Below, piece after piece: positions 15,693-22,862 of a stretch of 22,862 nucleotides of DNA. Below the pieces are notes generated by a model. The model saw nothing but the letters and a program-made list of their open reading frames with translations, was not told where the DNA came from and did no database searches. The translations under genes and the position numbers were made by a program. The stretch's first letter is position 1. Each line of letters starts with the position of its first letter. The DNA is from Desulfobacteraceae bacterium (GTDB taxonomy: Bacteria; Desulfobacterota; Desulfobacteria; Desulfobacterales; UBA5616): positions 1-22,862 of the forward strand of contig JAUXEW010000012.1 in the NCBI GenBank assembly GCA_030620375.1. Reading direction: 5' to 3'.

Positions 15693-15720
15693 TTGACATT
15701 TGTGTTTGTTTCATGATAAA
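15693..15720 (+). promoter_or_regulatory. Probable promoter for the M23 peptidase gene
   Basis: TTGACA at 15693-15698, a 16-base spacer and GATAAA at 15715-15720 in an AT-rich stretch that continues to about 15738. It lies after the folD hairpin and about 95 bases before the next start codon. Confidence 0.45.
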
Positions 15721-15813
15721 TTTTTTAAAATTTATCTTTCATTGGTTGATCCAAAAGACGGGTTATCCCAAAAAAATGCGAGGCCTTGACTGTTACCGAA
15801 TGGTTAAAGTGTT

Positions 15814-16746
15814 ATGAGCAAACGCAACAGACTCACCTTTTTATTTTTAGGCGATGCCGGATCACCGGTTAAACAGGTTTCCGTTTCGAAACGTTCTCTG
15901 GGCGCCCTCATTTTTTTTCTTTTTGTCTGCCTGATAGTCTCCGGGTTTGTTTTTTCTGATTATATTCGGTTTAAGACCGGTTTCATTAAAAACCGGGGGC
16001 TCGAGAAGACCGTTTCGCAACAAAACGAATCTATTGCGGATCAGCGGAAGCAGATAGAATATTTCGCTAAGGAAATCAATTCGTTAAAATCAAATCTCGT
16101 TGCGCTGAATGAATTTGAAAAAAAGATTAAAGTGGTTGCTAATATTGAGGAGGCGGAGAATCAAAAAATTCTTTTTGGCGTTGGGGGGTCAATTCCCGAA
16201 GATCTTGATCCGGAAATTGTTATTTCAAACAGCCATAACAATTTGCTGCGCGAAATGCACGGTCAGGTTGAGCAGCTTCAACTGGCGTCTATCTACCAGC
16301 GCAATTCGCTTGAAGAGTTGTTGAATTCGTTAAAAGATCGAGAAAACCTGCTGGCCTGTACACCTTCTATCCGGCCGACAACAGGTTGGATTTCTTCAGG
16401 ATTCGGATATCGGAAAAGCCCGTTTACCGGCAAAAGGGAATTCCATAAAGGATTGGACATTGCAACAGGAAAAGGGACAAAAATTATTGCTACGGGCGAC
16501 GGTGTTATCACTTTTACCGGTAAAAATGGCTTATTAGGTAAAATGATGATCATTGATCACGGTCATGGAATGGTTACCCGATACGCTCACATCGATCGGT
16601 TTGAAAAAAAGCAGGGTGAATTTGTCAAAAGAGGAGAAGCCATTGCATTGGTCGGAAACAGCGGTCGCAGCACGGGTTCTCATCTGCATTATGAAGTTCT
16701 TCTTAACGGTGTTCAGGTCAATCCGAATAAATATATCCTCAATTAG
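15814..16746 (+). CDS. Membrane-anchored M23 family peptidase with coiled coil
   Basis: Peptidoglycan endopeptidase or amidase regulator in the periplasm. It has 310 residues: a short cytoplasmic N-terminus, one membrane segment near 28-50 (LGALIFFLFVCLIVSGFVF), a coiled-coil stretch near 58-115, and a C-terminal LytM-type domain (about 187-305). The zinc site is intact: H211 and D215 in FHKGLDIA, H292 in GSHLHYEV, with H290 and the histidine of RYAH as the catalytic histidines. It should therefore be an active enzyme rather than an EnvC/NlpD-like pseudo-enzyme. Membrane anchor plus coiled coil is the usual layout of cell-shape and division-linked M23 proteins. The ribosome site is weak. It stands just before secA. 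Confidence 0.92.
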   Translation: MSKRNRLTFLFLGDAGSPVKQVSVSKRSLGALIFFLFVCLIVSGFVFSDYIRFKTGFIKNRGLEKTVSQQNESIADQRKQIEYFAKEINSLKSNLVALNEFEKKIKVVANIEEAENQKILFGVGGSIPEDLDPEIVISNSHNNLLREMHGQVEQLQLASIYQRNSLEELLNSLKDRENLLACTPSIRPTTGWISSGFGYRKSPFTGKREFHKGLDIATGKGTKIIATGDGVITFTGKNGLLGKMMIIDHGHGMVTRYAHIDRFEKKQGEFVKRGEAIALVGNSGRSTGSHLHYEVLLNGVQVNPNKYILN

Positions 16747-16876
16747 TAGCCGTCCGGCACCGATAACCCATCCTCCAGTCACAACGAGACCAAGGCCTCT
16801 TCGCGTTTTCTTAGATGGTAAGATCAAACCGCTCTGGACAAATACGATGATAATATTGTACAATTCCGTGTAAAGC

Positions 16877-17113
16877 ATCCTGGCCCAGAGGACCAGGCTC
16901 TGGTTAGCCCTTGGAAAGGGCTTTTAGCGACAGCCGGTGTTGAAACAAAGAAGTCAGGCGTCAGAATAGAATGAAGTTGCTTCGCGTCTACACATTTTTT
17001 ATTTTTCGGTTGAGCCGAAGGCGAAACCCTTATTCTGAATTCTGTCTCCTGAATTCTGTATGCTTGTCAACTCTTTTCACGGTATAGCCACCCGCTATGC
17101 GGGTGGTAGTTTA
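16877..17113. repeat. Long copy of a modular intergenic repeat upstream of secA (copy B)
   Basis: This fills most of the 388-bp gap between the M23 gene and secA. Blocks at 16877-16894, 16932-16947, 17051-17087 and 17092-17113 recur exactly or nearly so at 6231-6248, 4979-4994, 4940-4976 and 5927-5948, some inverted. It contains several hairpins. CCTGG/CCAGG (16879-16897) competes with CCAGAG/CTCTGG (16885-16890 with 16898-16903). AGCCCTT-gga-AAGGGCT is at 16906-16922, and CCACCCGC-tat-GCGGGTGG is at 17088-17106. TGAATTCTG occurs twice (17036-17044 and 17050-17058). No ORF of note is present. The remaining gap, 16747-16876, shows nothing I recognise. Confidence 0.75.
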
Positions 17114-17134
17114 TTCAGAAGGAGTTCGTAATAT

Positions 17135-19666
17135 ATGATAACCAATCTGTTAACAAAAATTTTCGGGAGCAAAAACGAGCGTGAATTAAAAAGGATGCAG
17201 CCGCTGATTCATCAGATCAATGAACTGGAGCCTGATATGCAGTCCATGAGTGATGAACAGCTAAAAGCCAAAACGCCTGTTTTTAAAGAGCGGATTGAAA
17301 ACGGGGAACCACTCGATGAGTTGCTTCCCGAAGCATTTGCCGTGGTTCGGGAAGCCTCTGCACGGGCGCTGAAAATGCGTCATTTTGACGTTCAATTGAT
17401 TGGCGGTATAGTTCTGCATAAAGGGCAAATCGCTGAAATGAAGACCGGAGAGGGAAAAACCCTGGTGGCGACACTACCGGCTTATCTGAATGGCTTGAAC
17501 GGCAATGGTGTTCATATCATCACGGTTAACGATTATCTGGCCAAGCGGGACACAGAGTGGATGGGTCAAATTTACAATTTTTTGGGGCTCTCCATGGGTA
17601 CCATTGTTCATGGAATGGATGATATTGAGCGAAAAGCGGCTTATAGCGCGGATATCACATACGGAACGAACAATGAATTCGGTTTTGACTATCTCAGAGA
17701 CAACATGAAATTTGACCGTGAATCGATCGTTCAAGGCGGAAACAATTTTGCCATAGTGGATGAGGTCGACAGCATATTGGTTGACGAAGCCAGAACACCG
17801 TTAATCATATCCGGCCCCGCCGAGAAATCCACTAGTCTGTATTATCAGGTGAATAATATCATCCCCAAATTAGCCCGGGAAAAAGATTATACCATAGATG
17901 AAAAAGCCCGAAACGCCATGATGACGGATGAGGGAGTTGCCAAGGCTGAAGAATTGCTCCAGGTTGACAACCTCTATGATGCCAAGCATATCGAACTGTT
18001 GCACCATATAAACCAGGCGTTAAAGGCATATACCCTGTTCAAACGAGACGTGGACTATATTGTAAAGCAGGGTGAGGTGATTATCGTTGATGAGTTCACC
18101 GGGAGATTGATGCCGGGACGCCGTTACAGTGAGGGGCTGCACCAGGCGTTAGAGGCCAAAGAAAATGTTAAGATTGAAAATGAAAACCAGACATTGGCGA
18201 CGATTACCTTTCAGAACTACTTTCGAATGTACAATAAGCTTGCCGGCATGACGGGAACTGCTGATACGGAAGCTGCCGAATTTAAAAAGATATACGACCT
18301 GGACGTAGTGATTATCCCAACGAACATGCCCATGATCCGGGACGATTCCCCCGATGTCATATATAAAACAAAGCGAGAAAAATATGAGGCGGCCCTCGAT
18401 GAAATCGTTGAGTTACACCAAAAAGGACAGCCGGTATTAGTAGGGACCATCTCGATTGACGTGTCTGAAAGTCTGAGTAAGAAGTTAAGGAAAAGAGGGG
18501 TACCCCATTCGGTCTTAAATGCAAAAAACCATCAGAAAGAAGCTGAGATCGTTTCCATGGCCGGCCAGAAAGGCGCCGTCACAATTTCGACCAATATGGC
18601 CGGCAGGGGGACGGATATTGTTTTGGGTGAAGGTGTTATTGAACTTGGCGGGCTTCATATCCTTGGAACCGAAAGACATGAAAGCCGGAGAATCGATAAT
18701 CAGCTTAGAGGGCGATGCGGGAGACAGGGCGACCCTGGTTCGTCTCGTTTCTATATGGCTTTAGAGGACGATTTGTTAAGGATATTCGGTGGTGAGCGTA
18801 TTACAGGAATTATGGAACGGTTGGGAATGGAAGAAGGGGAACCGATCCAGCATAACCTCATCAGCCGTGCCATTGAAAATGCACAGGCAAAAGTTGAGGC
18901 ACATAATTTTGACATCCGAAAGCAACTTATCGAATATGATGATGTCATGAACCAACAGCGTGAAGTCATCTACCGGCAACGGCGAGAAGCGCTGGCAGGA
19001 ACGGATTTAAAGTCAACCATCGAAGACATAATATTTGAGCTGGCTCAAGAAATTTCGGCAATTTACAGTGATGGGAGGGCGATTGCGCAGGAATGGGATT
19101 GGGAAGGTGTAGATCAAGCGGTTTTTAAACATTTTAATTGTCACTTTAACGCCTTAAATGAAGAAACATTAGACGGATTAACCCCCGATGGGCTGACCCA
19201 ATCGATTCATGACCAGGCAATGGCATACTATAAAGATAAAGAATCATCCATTGGAACCGCAGATTTCAGAAATTTAGAACGTCTGGTGATGCTGCAAACC
19301 GTTGACAGCCTGTGGAAGGACCACCTGCTCAGCATGGACCATTTAAAAGAGGGGATCGGCCTGAGAGGGTATGCGCAACAAAATCCATTACTGGTATATA
19401 AAAAAGAGGGTTTCGATCTGTTTCAAGACATGATTAATCGGGTTAAAAAAGACACTATTGGTATCTTGTTCAGAATTCAGATTGCAAAACCTGAAGAAAT
19501 CGACGTCTTTAAACAATCCCAGAAACAGGACATGGTATATTCCGGGAGCGGTGATGCTTCAGAAAATAAAAAAACACCGGTCAAACGGGTAGATAAAAAA
19601 ATTGGGCGAAACGCTCCCTGTCCCTGTGGGAGCGGCAAAAAATATAAAAAATGTTGCGGACAATAG
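17135..19666 (+). CDS. secA: Preprotein translocase ATPase SecA
   Basis: Motor that pushes unfolded preproteins through SecYEG. It has 843 residues, normal for the family. The Walker A region is MKTGEGKT at 102-109, Walker B is DEVDSILVDEARTPLIISG from D209, and RRYSEGLHQALEAKE and GTADTEAAEF follow. NMAGRGTDIVLG and the RGRCGRQGDPGSSRFYMALEDDL block are present, then the helical scaffold. The C-terminal zinc SEC-C motif CPCGSGKKYKKCC follows a lysine-rich linker and suggests SecB or ribosome/membrane contact. AAGGAG at 17119-17124 lies ten bases before the ATG. The gene is complete, and its upstream region is occupied by a dispersed repeat. Confidence 0.98.
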   Translation: MITNLLTKIFGSKNERELKRMQPLIHQINELEPDMQSMSDEQLKAKTPVFKERIENGEPLDELLPEAFAVVREASARALKMRHFDVQLIGGIVLHKGQIAEMKTGEGKTLVATLPAYLNGLNGNGVHIITVNDYLAKRDTEWMGQIYNFLGLSMGTIVHGMDDIERKAAYSADITYGTNNEFGFDYLRDNMKFDRESIVQGGNNFAIVDEVDSILVDEARTPLIISGPAEKSTSLYYQVNNIIPKLAREKDYTIDEKARNAMMTDEGVAKAEELLQVDNLYDAKHIELLHHINQALKAYTLFKRDVDYIVKQGEVIIVDEFTGRLMPGRRYSEGLHQALEAKENVKIENENQTLATITFQNYFRMYNKLAGMTGTADTEAAEFKKIYDLDVVIIPTNMPMIRDDSPDVIYKTKREKYEAALDEIVELHQKGQPVLVGTISIDVSESLSKKLRKRGVPHSVLNAKNHQKEAEIVSMAGQKGAVTISTNMAGRGTDIVLGEGVIELGGLHILGTERHESRRIDNQLRGRCGRQGDPGSSRFYMALEDDLLRIFGGERITGIMERLGMEEGEPIQHNLISRAIENAQAKVEAHNFDIRKQLIEYDDVMNQQREVIYRQRREALAGTDLKSTIEDIIFELAQEISAIYSDGRAIAQEWDWEGVDQAVFKHFNCHFNALNEETLDGLTPDGLTQSIHDQAMAYYKDKESSIGTADFRNLERLVMLQTVDSLWKDHLLSMDHLKEGIGLRGYAQQNPLLVYKKEGFDLFQDMINRVKKDTIGILFRIQIAKPEEIDVFKQSQKQDMVYSGSGDASENKKTPVKRVDKKIGRNAPCPCGSGKKYKKCCGQ

Positions 19667-19762
19667 GCCGCCACCAATATATTTTAGGATCATCTCCCGA
19701 TTAGTTGGTGTTAATTAAGGCAAAATAAGTGGGTTATCTCCAATTGAGCAGGTGTGATCCCA

Positions 19763-19794
19763 AAGGGTACAAGGGGTCAAGGGTTCAAGGGTTC
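19763..19794. repeat. Four tandem octamers AAGGG(T/G)(T/A)C-like
   Basis: Four consecutive 8-base units, AAGGGTAC, AAGGGGTC, AAGGGTTC and AAGGGTTC, run just upstream of the PBP1A gene. Such short G-rich tandem arrays can vary in copy number. The repeats also supply the only Shine-Dalgarno-like bases for an alternative GTG start at 19797. The 181-bp gap holding them (19667-19847) also has a CACCAA...TTGGTG inverted repeat (19672-19710) with a long loop, and no other gene. Confidence 0.7.
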
Positions 19795-19847
19795 AAGTGA
19801 CACGAAGTGCGGTTTTTCAAGCCGTTAGGCGCAACAATCAGCGATCA

Positions 19848-21866
19848 ATGCTAAAGAATTACAAAGATTTGAAAGTCTGGCTAAGAAAAAATAAGATAGC
19901 GATTTTCGTCGTTTTAATCACCGGCATCATATGCGGAATTTCGATCGGCGGAATATTTGCTTTTTTTCATGACCTTCCGGAAATTCTTTCCCTCGAAACA
20001 TACCGGCCTTCGGCGGTGACCCGAATATATTCGGCGGACGACGTCCTTCTATCGGAGCTTTACAGAGAAAAAAGAGAGCCCGTACCCATAGGTATTATTC
20101 CCCATGATTTAATATCGGCAATAGTGGCAACCGAAGATAAAAACTTTTACCGTCATTCCGGAATCGATTTAAAAGGAATTTTAAGGGCCGTTATCAAAGA
20201 CATTGTAGCAGGGGAATTCGTCGAAGGGGCCAGCACAATTACCCAACAACTGGCAAAGACACTATTTTTAAGCCCCAGAAAGACCCTGCTTAGAAAAATA
20301 AAAGAGGCGTTTTTGGCATTTCAACTGGAACGTCGTTACACAAAGAATGAAATTCTGGAACTCTACCTCAACCAGGTCTATTTTGGCAGTGGTGCATACG
20401 GCGTAGAATCTGCCGCCCGAACCTTTTTCGACAAATCCGTAAAAAATCTAACGCTGGCTGAAAGCGCCCTGATTGCCGGAATGCCGAAAGCGCCATCACG
20501 ATATTCACCGCTGGTGAATCAGGATTTAGCAATCAAACGCCGCAATACCGTCTTAAAGCAAATGAATAAAACCGGCATTATCGATGAACGCCTTTATCAT
20601 GATGCATCAACCGAGCCGCTTCTTCTTGAAAGCAAAAGAACGTTACTGATAAAAGCCCCTTATTTTATCCAATATATCAAACGATTCCTTGAGGATGCGC
20701 TTGGCTCCGCCATGCTGTATAAGGGGGGGCTGACGGTACACACATCACTCTCTTACGAGATGCAGAAAGTAGCCGAAGCAGCGGTGAAAAACGGCCTGTC
20801 CGCTTTAGAAAACAGAATGAAACAGCACCACATACCTTCTCCGGATCCCCAATGCGCCCTGATTTGCTTAGATGTCAGATCCGGAAAAATTCTGGCCATG
20901 GTCGGCGGCAAGGATTTTAATAAAAGCGCTTTCAATCGGAGCACAGAGGCAAAACGACAACCCGGCTCCGCGTTCAAACCGATTGTTTATGCACTGGCCA
21001 TTGAGCAGGGATTTTCCCAAAACCATAAGATACTGGATGCCCCTATTGTTTTTAAAAACCAGGATCAAGGGAAAGATTGGGAGCCGGAAAATTTCTCAAA
21101 AAGTTATCTCGGAGAAATCACATTAAGAAAGGCCCTCACGCTTTCTCAAAATATTCCTGCCGTAAGACTGATAGAGATGATCGGACCGTCTTCTGTTGTC
21201 CGGTTCAGCCATCGCCTCGGCATTGGCGCCGACTTATCTCCCAATTTATCGCTGGCGCTGGGGACTTCGGAGGTCTCACTAATTGATTTAACTGCCGCTT
21301 ATGCGGTTTTTGCAAACAGAGGTGAAAGAATTGAACCATACGGCATATTGAAGGTTGTCGATCAAACCGGCCGGACAATCTGGCGGGCAAAGCCTCAAAA
21401 ACAGATTGCCATGTCAAGGGCCGGGGCGGCGATTACAACCAACATGCTTCAAGGGGTCGTGAATGAAGGAACCGGAAAAAGCGCGCGGAAGCTTAAACGT
21501 CCGCTGGCCGGTAAAACCGGCACGACAAATCAATATAAAGACGCCCTGTTTATCGGATTTTCACCGTCAATTGCCGCGGGGGTCTGGGTTGGACAAGACC
21601 GGCATGTGACTATCGGAAACAGAGAGACCGGAGCCAGAGCCGCACTTCCCATATGGATCGATTTTATGGAGGCCTCTCTTTCAAAAAAGGCCTTCGAATA
21701 TTTTGACATTCCCGATAACGTGGTTCAGATGTTCATGGACCCATCTACGGGATTCATTTCATCTGACGAGGTCCCGGGAGGCATAGGCGCCATGTTCAGG
21801 AGCGAAGCGACTTCCACAAATATTCAATTTGGTTCCGGCTTGCCCGGGTTAGGATTACGGAATTGA
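19848..21866 (+). CDS. mrcA: Class A penicillin-binding protein (PBP1A type)
   Basis: Bifunctional peptidoglycan synthase anchored in the inner membrane. It has 672 residues from the ATG at 19848: a cytoplasmic tail, one membrane helix near 19-40 and then the GT51 glycosyltransferase. That domain has E96 in EDKNFYRHSG, GASTITQQLAKTLFL, KIKEAFLAFQLERRYTKNEI and LYLNQVYFGSGAYG. The transpeptidase has S374-x-x-K377 in GSAFK, S433-x-N435 in SQN, and K556-T-G in KTGTT. It is shorter than E. coli PBP1A (850) and lacks the large OB insertion. A GTG at 19797, partly overlapping the octamer array's ribosome-like bases, would add 17 residues that look non-coding. No start has a good ribosome site otherwise. 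The N-terminal NYKDLKVW is discussed in the findings. Confidence 0.95.
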   Translation: MLKNYKDLKVWLRKNKIAIFVVLITGIICGISIGGIFAFFHDLPEILSLETYRPSAVTRIYSADDVLLSELYREKREPVPIGIIPHDLISAIVATEDKNFYRHSGIDLKGILRAVIKDIVAGEFVEGASTITQQLAKTLFLSPRKTLLRKIKEAFLAFQLERRYTKNEILELYLNQVYFGSGAYGVESAARTFFDKSVKNLTLAESALIAGMPKAPSRYSPLVNQDLAIKRRNTVLKQMNKTGIIDERLYHDASTEPLLLESKRTLLIKAPYFIQYIKRFLEDALGSAMLYKGGLTVHTSLSYEMQKVAEAAVKNGLSALENRMKQHHIPSPDPQCALICLDVRSGKILAMVGGKDFNKSAFNRSTEAKRQPGSAFKPIVYALAIEQGFSQNHKILDAPIVFKNQDQGKDWEPENFSKSYLGEITLRKALTLSQNIPAVRLIEMIGPSSVVRFSHRLGIGADLSPNLSLALGTSEVSLIDLTAAYAVFANRGERIEPYGILKVVDQTGRTIWRAKPQKQIAMSRAGAAITTNMLQGVVNEGTGKSARKLKRPLAGKTGTTNQYKDALFIGFSPSIAAGVWVGQDRHVTIGNRETGARAALPIWIDFMEASLSKKAFEYFDIPDNVVQMFMDPSTGFISSDEVPGGIGAMFRSEATSTNIQFGSGLPGLGLRN

Positions 21867-21884
21867 TTGTTATTGGACTCAATC

Positions 21885-22160
21885 CAGGGCAAACCCATTT
21901 GGTTTCGGTGCAGCGTAGCGACGGCGTGTTTCTCTTGGAAACCGACTGACTGTTTGAAGGGCTTTAGCACGCGTTAGTCCGAGCCGAATGAAATTATGAC
22001 TTAAAAAATCAATGGGATAATTTAGCGACGAATGGTTCTTAATAACGCTGGCGCGGCTCGGGCTTACGGGTGCTTAAGCACCAGTTTCAGTCGGTTGGAA
22101 AGAGATACTCGCCGTCGTGAAGCGTTCTCCCTGTCTGGGGAGTCAAATTCGTTTGCCCTG
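21885..22160. mobile_element. Miniature inverted-repeat element (MITE-like) with target duplication
   Basis: The 276-bp element has perfect 10-bp ends, CAGGGCAAAC at 21885-21894 and its complement GTTTGCCCTG at 22151-22160. It is flanked by perfect 10-bp direct repeats GGACTCAATC at 21875-21884 and 22161-22170. Inside, the arms are imperfect inverted repeats: CGACGGCG 21919-21926 with 22110-22117; AACCGACTGA 21940-21949 with 22087-22096; CCGAGCCG 21979-21986 with 22054-22061. They fold around an AT-rich centre (about 21987-22040). No transposase is encoded. If the ends are read as 11 bp (CCAGGGCAAAC), the duplication is 8 bp. An 8-10 bp duplication with CA-type ends would suit an IS4-like transposase, but that is a guess. 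It explains almost all of the 378-bp gap between the PBP1A and CHASE2 genes. Confidence 0.8.
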
Positions 22161-22179
22161 GGACTCAATCAGCTGTTTG

Positions 22180-22208
22180 TTGACTTTTACGCCACTTTAA
22201 CCTATAAT
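22180..22208 (+). promoter_or_regulatory. Strong promoter for the CHASE2 gene
   Basis: TTGACT at 22180-22185, a 17-base spacer and a perfect TATAAT at 22203-22208. Transcription would begin near 22215, about 30 bases before the ATG at 22245. The -35 box is ten bases beyond the right-hand target duplication of the MITE-like element, so the insertion replaced everything further upstream. Confidence 0.65.
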
Positions 22209-22244
22209 TTTTTCCAAAAACTCGAAATTGGTGATTAACCGCCT

Positions 22245-22862
22245 ATGCCTCCCTTTTTTAAAAAAATATTCAAATTTCGTCCGATTTTCATTGCCATACT
22301 GATCATTCTCCTGGGAATCATTTCCTACTTTAAGGGAATACCGTTTTTCGAGGTAATGGAACTCAAAACCATTGACTTAAGATTTGAAGCCAGGGGTAAA
22401 AAAGCACCGGGTTCAAGTGTCGTTATAGCGGTTATTGATGAAAAAAGCCTTGCGCGGGAAGGCAAATGGATGTGGCCCCGCTCAAAATTCGCTGACCTGA
22501 TCAACAAGCTTTCAAGCGCCGGCGCAGCGGTAATTACTTTTGACATTGGATTTTGGGAGGCGGATGAACGGAGAACGGTAACCGCCATTGAGAATATAGA
22601 AGATACGCTGAAAAGATTAAATAAAACCGATAAAACGATCGAAAAATACATTGAAAAACTAAAATTTCAAGTTGATTATGATATGCAACTGGCTGATGCG
22701 ATACGTCATTCAAAGGCAAAAATCATACTGGGATATTTTTTTCAAGATTATGAAAATGTAGGGCATCAAACCGAAGAAGAAATAGTGATGCATGAAGAAA
22801 ATGTCCAGGGATCACTTTATAAGTTTGAAAATTATACCTCCGAAGCCGCCCTGAACGCCCCA
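22245..22862 (+). CDS. CHASE2-domain membrane sensor protein, 5' part only
   Basis: The frame is open to the window edge (206 codons, no stop), so the gene is cut at its 3' end. It starts MPPFFKKIFKFRPIFIAIL, with an N-terminal membrane helix near 14-32. An extracytoplasmic CHASE2-type domain follows, recognisable by IDLRFEARGK, SVVIAVIDEKSLAREGKWMWPRS, and LINKLSSAGAAVITFDIGF. A charged helical insertion then runs to about residue 145 (ENIEDTLKRLNKTDKTIEKY), followed by ADAIRHSKAKIILGYFF. CHASE2 proteins usually continue with two or three membrane helices and an adenylate/guanylate cyclase, kinase or other output domain. That part is outside the window, so the output cannot be stated. Ribosome bases are weak (GGTGA about nine bases upstream). 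Confidence 0.85.
   Translation, partial: MPPFFKKIFKFRPIFIAILIILLGIISYFKGIPFFEVMELKTIDLRFEARGKKAPGSSVVIAVIDEKSLAREGKWMWPRSKFADLINKLSSAGAAVITFDIGFWEADERRTVTAIENIEDTLKRLNKTDKTIEKYIEKLKFQVDYDMQLADAIRHSKAKIILGYFFQDYENVGHQTEEEIVMHEENVQGSLYKFENYTSEAALNAP

Noticed and set aside
16534..16878. Open frames on both strands over the end of the M23 gene and the following gap
   Set aside because: They overlap the conserved catalytic domain of the M23 peptidase in other frames and have no ribosome site or family motif.
22032..22238. 68-codon plus-strand frame before the CHASE2 gene
   Set aside because: It crosses the right arm of the MITE-like element, its target duplication and the CHASE2 promoter. It is not credible as a gene.
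1..22862. Defence system, CRISPR array, prophage or biosynthetic cluster
   Set aside because: All sizeable genes are recognised housekeeping or envelope functions. No spaced direct-repeat array, nuclease, toxin-antitoxin pair or phage protein was seen.

Overview
The window looks like a core-genome segment of a Gram-negative bacterium, most likely a Desulfobacterota (former Deltaproteobacteria) sulfate-reducer-type genome of moderate GC. This is inferred from the style of the proteins (an Lgt of the GRLGCF...GCCYG type, a long HolA, a membrane-anchored M23 peptidase next to secA, a PBP1A followed by a CHASE2 protein) and from dispersed intergenic hairpin repeats. No sequence search was possible, so the taxonomy is tentative. 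No phage, plasmid, CRISPR or tRNA/rRNA signal was seen. Apart from one gene, everything is on the + strand.

Layout. Positions 1-497 are non-coding: a palindromic repeat pair, a GC hairpin, back-to-back intrinsic terminators and a strong promoter driving a small universal-stress-protein gene plus a translationally linked unknown gene (498-1531). A minus-strand metallo-beta-lactamase-fold hydrolase follows (1594-2259). Positions 2334-5929 hold a complete dTDP-L-rhamnose pathway, rfbA-rfbB-rfbC-rfbD. The first two overlap, and the last is split off by a repeat-bearing gap. After a 363-bp leader with stem-loops come ileS-lspA-lgt-holA (6293-11861), where ileS/lspA overlap and lspA/lgt are nearly contiguous. 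Next are pyk (11924-13333), argC (13456-14493) and folD (14710-15618). The right part is envelope-oriented: a coiled-coil M23 peptidase (15814-16746), secA (17135-19666), a class A penicillin-binding protein (19848-21866) and the 5' part of a CHASE2-domain sensor (22245 onward, cut by the window edge).

How the genes fit together. The rfb genes make the rhamnose donor for O-antigen or exopolysaccharide. LspA and Lgt are two of the lipoprotein-maturation enzymes, SecA drives export of the precursors, and PBP1A and the M23 protein build and trim or regulate peptidoglycan. IleS, HolA, Pyk, ArgC and FolD are housekeeping enzymes for translation, replication, glycolysis, arginine synthesis and one-carbon metabolism.

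The least ordinary parts are non-coding. (1) A 276-bp element at 21885-22160 has perfect 10-bp terminal inverted repeats, long imperfect internal inverted repeats and perfect 10-bp flanking direct repeats. It looks like a miniature non-autonomous transposable element that landed ten bases upstream of the -35 box of the CHASE2 gene promoter. (2) A modular intergenic repeat has a long copy before secA (16877-17113), with pieces recurring in either orientation between rfbC and rfbD, after rfbD, and in the ileS leader. (3) The ileS leader has a terminator-like hairpin shortly before the gene. Protein-level oddities are an HIGT in place of HIGH in IleS, an Lgt without the usual motif residues, and a HolA about 140 residues longer than usual. 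I see no convincing new multi-gene system.
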